Source: Pedobacter soli | Lineage (GTDB): Bacteria > Bacteroidota > Bacteroidia > Sphingobacteriales > Sphingobacteriaceae | DNA length: 64,000 nt | Direction: 5' to 3' | Assembly: GCF_900101435.1 (NCBI RefSeq) | Contig: NZ_FMZH01000003.1 | Span: 434,001-498,000, forward strand | Shown here: positions 60,407-64,000 of the stretch, piece by piece | How positions within the stretch are numbered: position 1 is the first letter of the stretch | Layout: each line of letters opens with the position of its first letter | Notes under the pieces: generated by a model | What the model was told of the DNA's origin: nothing | Seen by the model: only the letters and a program-made list of their open reading frames with translations | Database searches by the model: none | Translations under genes and position numbers: made by a program

Positions 60407-61366
60407 TTAATCTCTCCCCCAGATCCGGGTATTCAAATCCAGCTCTTGTACAATATCATACATAAACTTAACGGCTCTAATATCATCGTTGAGTGCTTCG
60501 GCATTAATTAAAGATTTAAATACCGGTGCTTCGAAATAATTCCGGTCTAGCGGAAAAGCAATGTACATCCTCGATTCGATAAACGATAAGGTAATGTCGT
60601 ATTTGGTTTCGTGGTTGAGCTTTAAAATCCGTTCCATCATGGCTGGTGTCAAAATATAACGCGCTTCTACCTGATCGGAACCATAAGTTACAAAGGCTTT
60701 ATCAAAATCGGGGTTTTCGAGCTTAACCACATCGCTGCCACCAAAAGAGAAGACATTTTTCGAAAACCAGGCCCCCAGTGCATTGGCAAAGCCCTTAGGG
60801 CGTACAATGGTTATGCCATTAAAATTTTTGTTAAAATCGGCAGCGAAAATAATCCCTTTAAAAATGTCGTGCCATTCAGTACGCGTACCGTTTTTGGTTT
60901 GGGTTACTGTTTTATATTCGGCATGTACTTCGGCAAAGTAAAACCGGGTTTTGCCGGCGCTGCCCGTTACCAGGTCTTCGGTGTTATACCGGTCGGGGTC
61001 TTGTGTAAAAAGCTGTGTGTAAACAAATTCCGATGCTTCAATGCCTGCGTTTGGTTGCAGGGCAAGACTTTCATCTAAAAATTTAAGTGCTGCCCCAATT
61101 ACATCCCGCTTGTAGGCATTTTTATAAGTGGCTAAATTGTCGCTGATTTTAAGATGGAGTATCCCTCCATAAATTAGTGGAATTAAACCCACAATAATAG
61201 GGAGCAGAATAGGGAAGCCCAGCATAATGCCAAGCACAGCTACGGCTATGCCCAGCAAAATAAAAATATAGCCTTTGGTTTGGGTTGAAGCAATTTTTTT
61301 GCGTTCAATTTCCATTGTAGCCAATACTTGTTGCAGGGCTACATTTCCATCAATACCGAATTGCAT
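60407..61366 (-). CDS. DUF3137 membrane protein
   Basis: A 319-residue protein with two close membrane segments (~32-52 and ~55-72) and a C-terminal cytoplasmic domain (FYFAEVHAEYKTVTQTKNG...). It matches DUF3137 proteins, whose function is unknown. Its ATG overlaps the LemA stop (TAATG), a pairing common in bacteria. Confidence 0.88.
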   Translation of the reverse strand: MQFGIDGNVALQQVLATMEIERKKIASTQTKGYIFILLGIAVAVLGIMLGFPILLPIIVGLIPLIYGGILHLKISDNLATYKNAYKRDVIGAALKFLDESLALQPNAGIEASEFVYTQLFTQDPDRYNTEDLVTGSAGKTRFYFAEVHAEYKTVTQTKNGTRTEWHDIFKGIIFAADFNKNFNGITIVRPKGFANALGAWFSKNVFSFGGSDVVKLENPDFDKAFVTYGSDQVEARYILTPAMMERILKLNHETKYDITLSFIESRMYIAFPLDRNYFEAPVFKSLINAEALNDDIRAVKFMYDIVQELDLNTRIWGRD

Positions 61367-61923
61367 TAGTTGTTAAAAAGCTCTTTTGCGCTGATGTTTT
61401 TGCGTTCTTCGGCTGCAGTTTCTAAAACCGGGGTAGGCTGAAAGTTAAGCATGCCGGCAAATAAACTTCCCGGAAACATCATAATGGCATTGTTGTAATC
61501 GGTAACAGTAGCATTATAAGTTCTTCTGGCGGCGGCAATCTGCTCTTCACTTTCGGTCCAGGTCGTTTGCAGGTTTATAAAATTGCTGTTGGCTTTTAAA
61601 TCGGGATAGTTTTCAATGTTTACCATTAAACCCTTCATGCTGCTGCTTAGTTCGCTGTCTAACTGGGCTTTTTCGGCAGGTGTAATGTTTCCTGAGGTAG
61701 CCTTTGCTCTAAGTTCAACAATTTTGGTTAAGGTTCCCTGTTCGTAAGTGGTGTATTGTTTTACTACTTCAACCAGGTTTGGGATTAAATCGAAACGTTT
61801 TTTCAGCATGACATCAATGGCCGAAAAGGCATTGGTAACCTGATTTTTCTTTCCGATAAGAGAATTGTAGAAGAAAATTCCAAAAAGGAACATAACTCCG
61901 ATAATAATGAGGGCAATAATCAT
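61366..61923 (-). CDS. LemA family protein
   Basis: A 185-residue protein with one N-terminal membrane segment (~2-20) and a helical coil domain starting NSLIGKKNQVTNAFSAIDVMLKKRFDLIPNL, the LemA signature in order N-x-A-x-S-x-I-D-x-L-K-x-R. The role is unknown; members are tied to envelope stress and export. It is first of a two-gene unit with DUF3137. Confidence 0.94.
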   Translation of the reverse strand: MIIALIIIGVMFLFGIFFYNSLIGKKNQVTNAFSAIDVMLKKRFDLIPNLVEVVKQYTTYEQGTLTKIVELRAKATSGNITPAEKAQLDSELSSSMKGLMVNIENYPDLKANSNFINLQTTWTESEEQIAAARRTYNATVTDYNNAIMMFPGSLFAGMLNFQPTPVLETAAEERKNISAKELFNN

Positions 61924-61970
61924 AATTGTAGTTTAAGGTTTAGAGTATAAATATAGTCAAAGGTTACAAA

Positions 61971-63788
61971 TTAACGTTTTTCGCGTTTCTCCTGGCGCTC
62001 GCGCTCCAGGCGGCGCTCCAGGCGCCTCTGTTTTCTTTGCAGGTGACTTTCCCTCATGGCCTTAAATTTAGCAATATGCGCCTTTACTTCGTTTTGTTTT
62101 TCTTCGGTAATGCCAATACTGTATTTAATGCCGGTAAAAAGGCTGCGCCAGATCATGCTAAAGAAAGAAGTATTGGCCGGGCGGCTGTAATTTACACTTA
62201 GCGGAATCAGCTTTCCATCTGGCCCCGGGTTTTCTGATTTGATGATTAACGCATTGGCTAAGAATGAGAGCAGTCCCCGGGTAACCAGATGGTCTTTCTC
62301 GGGGTCGTTCCTCATCAAAGCAACTGAAAGGTCGTAGTAGGAAAAAGCTACCGTGCCTTTTGCACCCAAATCGTTAGCCTTGAAATTAAATTTAAGCTGA
62401 TCTACATTACCCCGGTTAATACGTACCAGCCCCAGTGGCTTGGTGATCTGGTTCAATACGCGGGCATTAAAGCTATGCAGGGTTCCGTTATAAGAAAAGG
62501 CACCATCTTTAGCTGTAAGATCGAATATAAAGTTTACATCCAGCTTGCCCTGACCGCAAAGGTAGGTAGTCAGGTTGGCCTCCATAATGGGATTAATGTT
62601 TTTAATACTTTGGATGTTGGTGGCATTTTTAATGAAACCAGAAGTGTGCTGAAAGGTAATTTGTCCTTTCTGGTTGCTCTCGGTATTGTAAACGGCGTAG
62701 TTGATGCCTACATCTTTTACCTGTATTTTTTGCACCAGAATGGGCATGCTAACCTGTTGCAGTAACTGATGTGGAAACCGACCGATTTTATTTTCCACCG
62801 GTTTTTGTTTAAGCCCTTTTTGGCTGAACACCGAAATAAAACCATTGGCAATAGCCATTTCTTTGGCCCAAAGCTCTTGTTTGCTGATGTAAAGCGGCAT
62901 ATCGATACCGTTAAACATAATATCGTTCATGCTGATGTTAAAACGCTCGCGCGCGTATCCGGCAACTTTGCCGAAGGCCATTTCATCATGCAAAGGGGCG
63001 AGGGCAAAACGGTTTATCCTTAGTTTGCCCGTGCTGGCCCTGAAATCGAGCTGCTCGAGCTTAATATCATACATTTTATCAGGTGTACGATAAGCATAAT
63101 TATTCAGGTTAATTACAATGTCTTTAAGCAGGTAAAAGCGGGTTGGATCTTCGGCCGAAGTAGAGTCTACCAATAAATCGGTAAGGGTAATATTCAAATC
63201 ATCGATAGCAAAAGGAACCTCTTTTTTAAGGTTATTATTTACGTACTTAAAACTCACATCCCTGAACCGGATTGATTTGATGCTAAACTCTTTAAGATTT
63301 TTGGAAATAAATTCGTAGGGTGATTTAATAGGGCGGGGTGCCCGGCCTTCGTTAAAGGCAAGCTGCCGGTTTACCATGGTCACTTCTGGCTTATCAAATA
63401 AAACCTCTTCCAGTTGCAATTTTCTTTCGCGGTAAAGTATTAATGGGTGGAAACGTTTAACCACCAGTTTTTTTAATGAAACGGTGTAAAGGTTATTGGG
63501 CGCCCGTTTCAGGGCAACCAGTTGTTTGTACCGGTTCTGATCCGGAACGATTTTTACATTTTGCAAAGTAGCGTTACCCGTAAAAATATTGGTGGTTACC
63601 CTGGTAAAACTAATGGTATATAAACTGTCTGTTGAGGTATAAAGCAGCGTTTTGATTCTGCTGGTAAGCATGGGGCGCGATTTTACATTCAAAAACCAGG
63701 CAATACCGGCCAATACCAGAAAAACACCGACTAAAGCGCCTGCAATCCATTTTAAAACGCTATAACGATATCTTTTAGTAGCTGGCAT
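61971..63788 (-). CDS. Large membrane-anchored AsmA-like protein
   Basis: A 605-residue protein (ATG at 63788) with a single N-terminal membrane segment (~11-31) and a long beta-rich body of the AsmA/DUF748 kind (LTDLLVDSTSAEDPTRFYLLK, VDQLKFNFKANDLGAKGTV). The last ~35 residues are strongly basic (RKQRRLERRLERERQEKREK). AsmA-like proteins carry lipids between membranes; here that is only inferred from layout. Confidence 0.75.
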   Translation of the reverse strand: MPATKRYRYSVLKWIAGALVGVFLVLAGIAWFLNVKSRPMLTSRIKTLLYTSTDSLYTISFTRVTTNIFTGNATLQNVKIVPDQNRYKQLVALKRAPNNLYTVSLKKLVVKRFHPLILYRERKLQLEEVLFDKPEVTMVNRQLAFNEGRAPRPIKSPYEFISKNLKEFSIKSIRFRDVSFKYVNNNLKKEVPFAIDDLNITLTDLLVDSTSAEDPTRFYLLKDIVINLNNYAYRTPDKMYDIKLEQLDFRASTGKLRINRFALAPLHDEMAFGKVAGYARERFNISMNDIMFNGIDMPLYISKQELWAKEMAIANGFISVFSQKGLKQKPVENKIGRFPHQLLQQVSMPILVQKIQVKDVGINYAVYNTESNQKGQITFQHTSGFIKNATNIQSIKNINPIMEANLTTYLCGQGKLDVNFIFDLTAKDGAFSYNGTLHSFNARVLNQITKPLGLVRINRGNVDQLKFNFKANDLGAKGTVAFSYYDLSVALMRNDPEKDHLVTRGLLSFLANALIIKSENPGPDGKLIPLSVNYSRPANTSFFSMIWRSLFTGIKYSIGITEEKQNEVKAHIAKFKAMRESHLQRKQRRLERRLERERQEKREKR

Positions 63789-63853
63789 TAAAAACGGGGA
63801 CAATTTTTTTATAGCAATATACAGTTATAAACATAATTGCAAGGCATTAAGCT

Positions 63854-64000
63854 TTAGTTATTTTCTCTTTTTGCCTTTCGGGCGGCCTTTCTATCGGCCC
63901 GCTTTTGCTCCCTGATTTTTTTAGCAATTACCTTTTGCTGTTTTACCGGATTTTTCTCTGGTACTACGCCTACGCCCACAATATCTTTTATGCCCACAAA
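63854..64000 (-). CDS. 3' end of a gene with basic tail, cut by window
   Basis: Only 48 residues before the TAA at 63854-63856 are visible. They read VGIKDIVGVGVVPEKNP, then a Lys/Arg-rich tail (KKIREQKRADRKAARKAKRE). The tail resembles that of the AsmA-like protein next to it on the same strand, so the two may be paralogues. The family cannot be named. Confidence 0.7.
   Translation of the reverse strand, partial: FVGIKDIVGVGVVPEKNPVKQQKVIAKKIREQKRADRKAARKAKRENN

Noticed and set aside
1..64000. CRISPR arrays, tRNA or rRNA genes, prophage or transposase genes
   Set aside because: I looked in all gaps over 100 nt and found no spaced identical repeats, cloverleaf-like sequences or such proteins.

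Overview
The window is a piece of a Bacteroidota chromosome, most likely from a Pedobacter-like member of the Sphingobacteriaceae. The reasons are the Bacteroidota -7 promoter box (TAnnTTTG) in front of many genes, the fused lpxC-fabZ gene, the type IX secretion regulator PorX, many Bacteroidota-only secreted families (HYC_CC_PP, DUF3347, S9 peptidases with Sec signals), and protein sequences that read like Pedobacter throughout. I see about 66 protein genes (two cut by the window edges), one strong small-RNA candidate, many hairpins and dispersed intergenic repeats, and no tRNA, rRNA, CRISPR array, phage or transposase gene.

Layout. 1-2440: phosphoenolpyruvate carboxylase (5' end missing). 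3015-4218: AhpC peroxiredoxin, thioredoxin and a small conserved protein, one operon. 4492-9726: S9 peptidase, a short FAD-binding secreted protein, aldehyde dehydrogenase. 9834-10831: DinB/YfiT protein overlapping a DUF6265 secreted protein. 10943-16606: a block on the minus strand rich in metal-binding proteins. It holds HYC_CC_PP, a secreted HMA protein, a barrel-like protein, DUF3347, an HMA-AraC fusion regulator, YceI, YgiD and an HMA-MauE membrane fusion. 16701-21594: cyclophilin, a ParE-like toxin-antitoxin pair, exonuclease III, hutI-hutG, 5-formyl-THF cyclo-ligase and a 52-residue protein. 22301-23879: two EF-P paralogues and an orphan small RNA. 23992-29797: ABC ATPase, GNAT, the lipid A genes lpxD-lpxC/fabZ-lpxA, and an HD phosphohydrolase. 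29909-33333: porX-tsaE-ald. 33479-38514: peptidoglycan-related enzymes (VanX-like dipeptidase, PBP4-like DacB), a PLP enzyme and a retropepsin-PDZ protein. 38609-43375: metalloprotease, phosphodiester glycosidase, lipoprotein. 43481-47296: cold-shock protein, hydrolase, an ECF sigma/anti-sigma pair, SugE, a Crp-family regulator and a DUF6249-like membrane protein. 47330-53272: serine hydrolase, thioesterase, DinB, histidine kinase, gltX, YpfJ-type metallopeptidase. 53377-60283: six consecutive signalling genes (REC-kinase, CHASE3 hybrid kinase, REC, CheR, CheB, REC) with no chemoreceptor or flagellar gene. 60407-64000: DUF3137, LemA, a large membrane-anchored AsmA-like protein and the tail of another gene.

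Main results of the hunt. (1) A 28-bp bipartite motif, GTGTAACCTG-N11-TGTAGTC, lies upstream of both the ECF sigma gene and the DUF6249-like gene, and defines a probable ECF promoter. (2) A ~168-nt small RNA at 23712-23879 on the minus strand has a full -33/-7 promoter and an intrinsic terminator. (3) A metal (probably copper) handling operon is headed by HYC_CC_PP and contains an HMA-AraC fusion as its likely sensor. (4) Of two tandem EF-P paralogues, one has lost the loop lysine. (5) Three genes have the -7 box so close to the ATG that their mRNAs should be leaderless.
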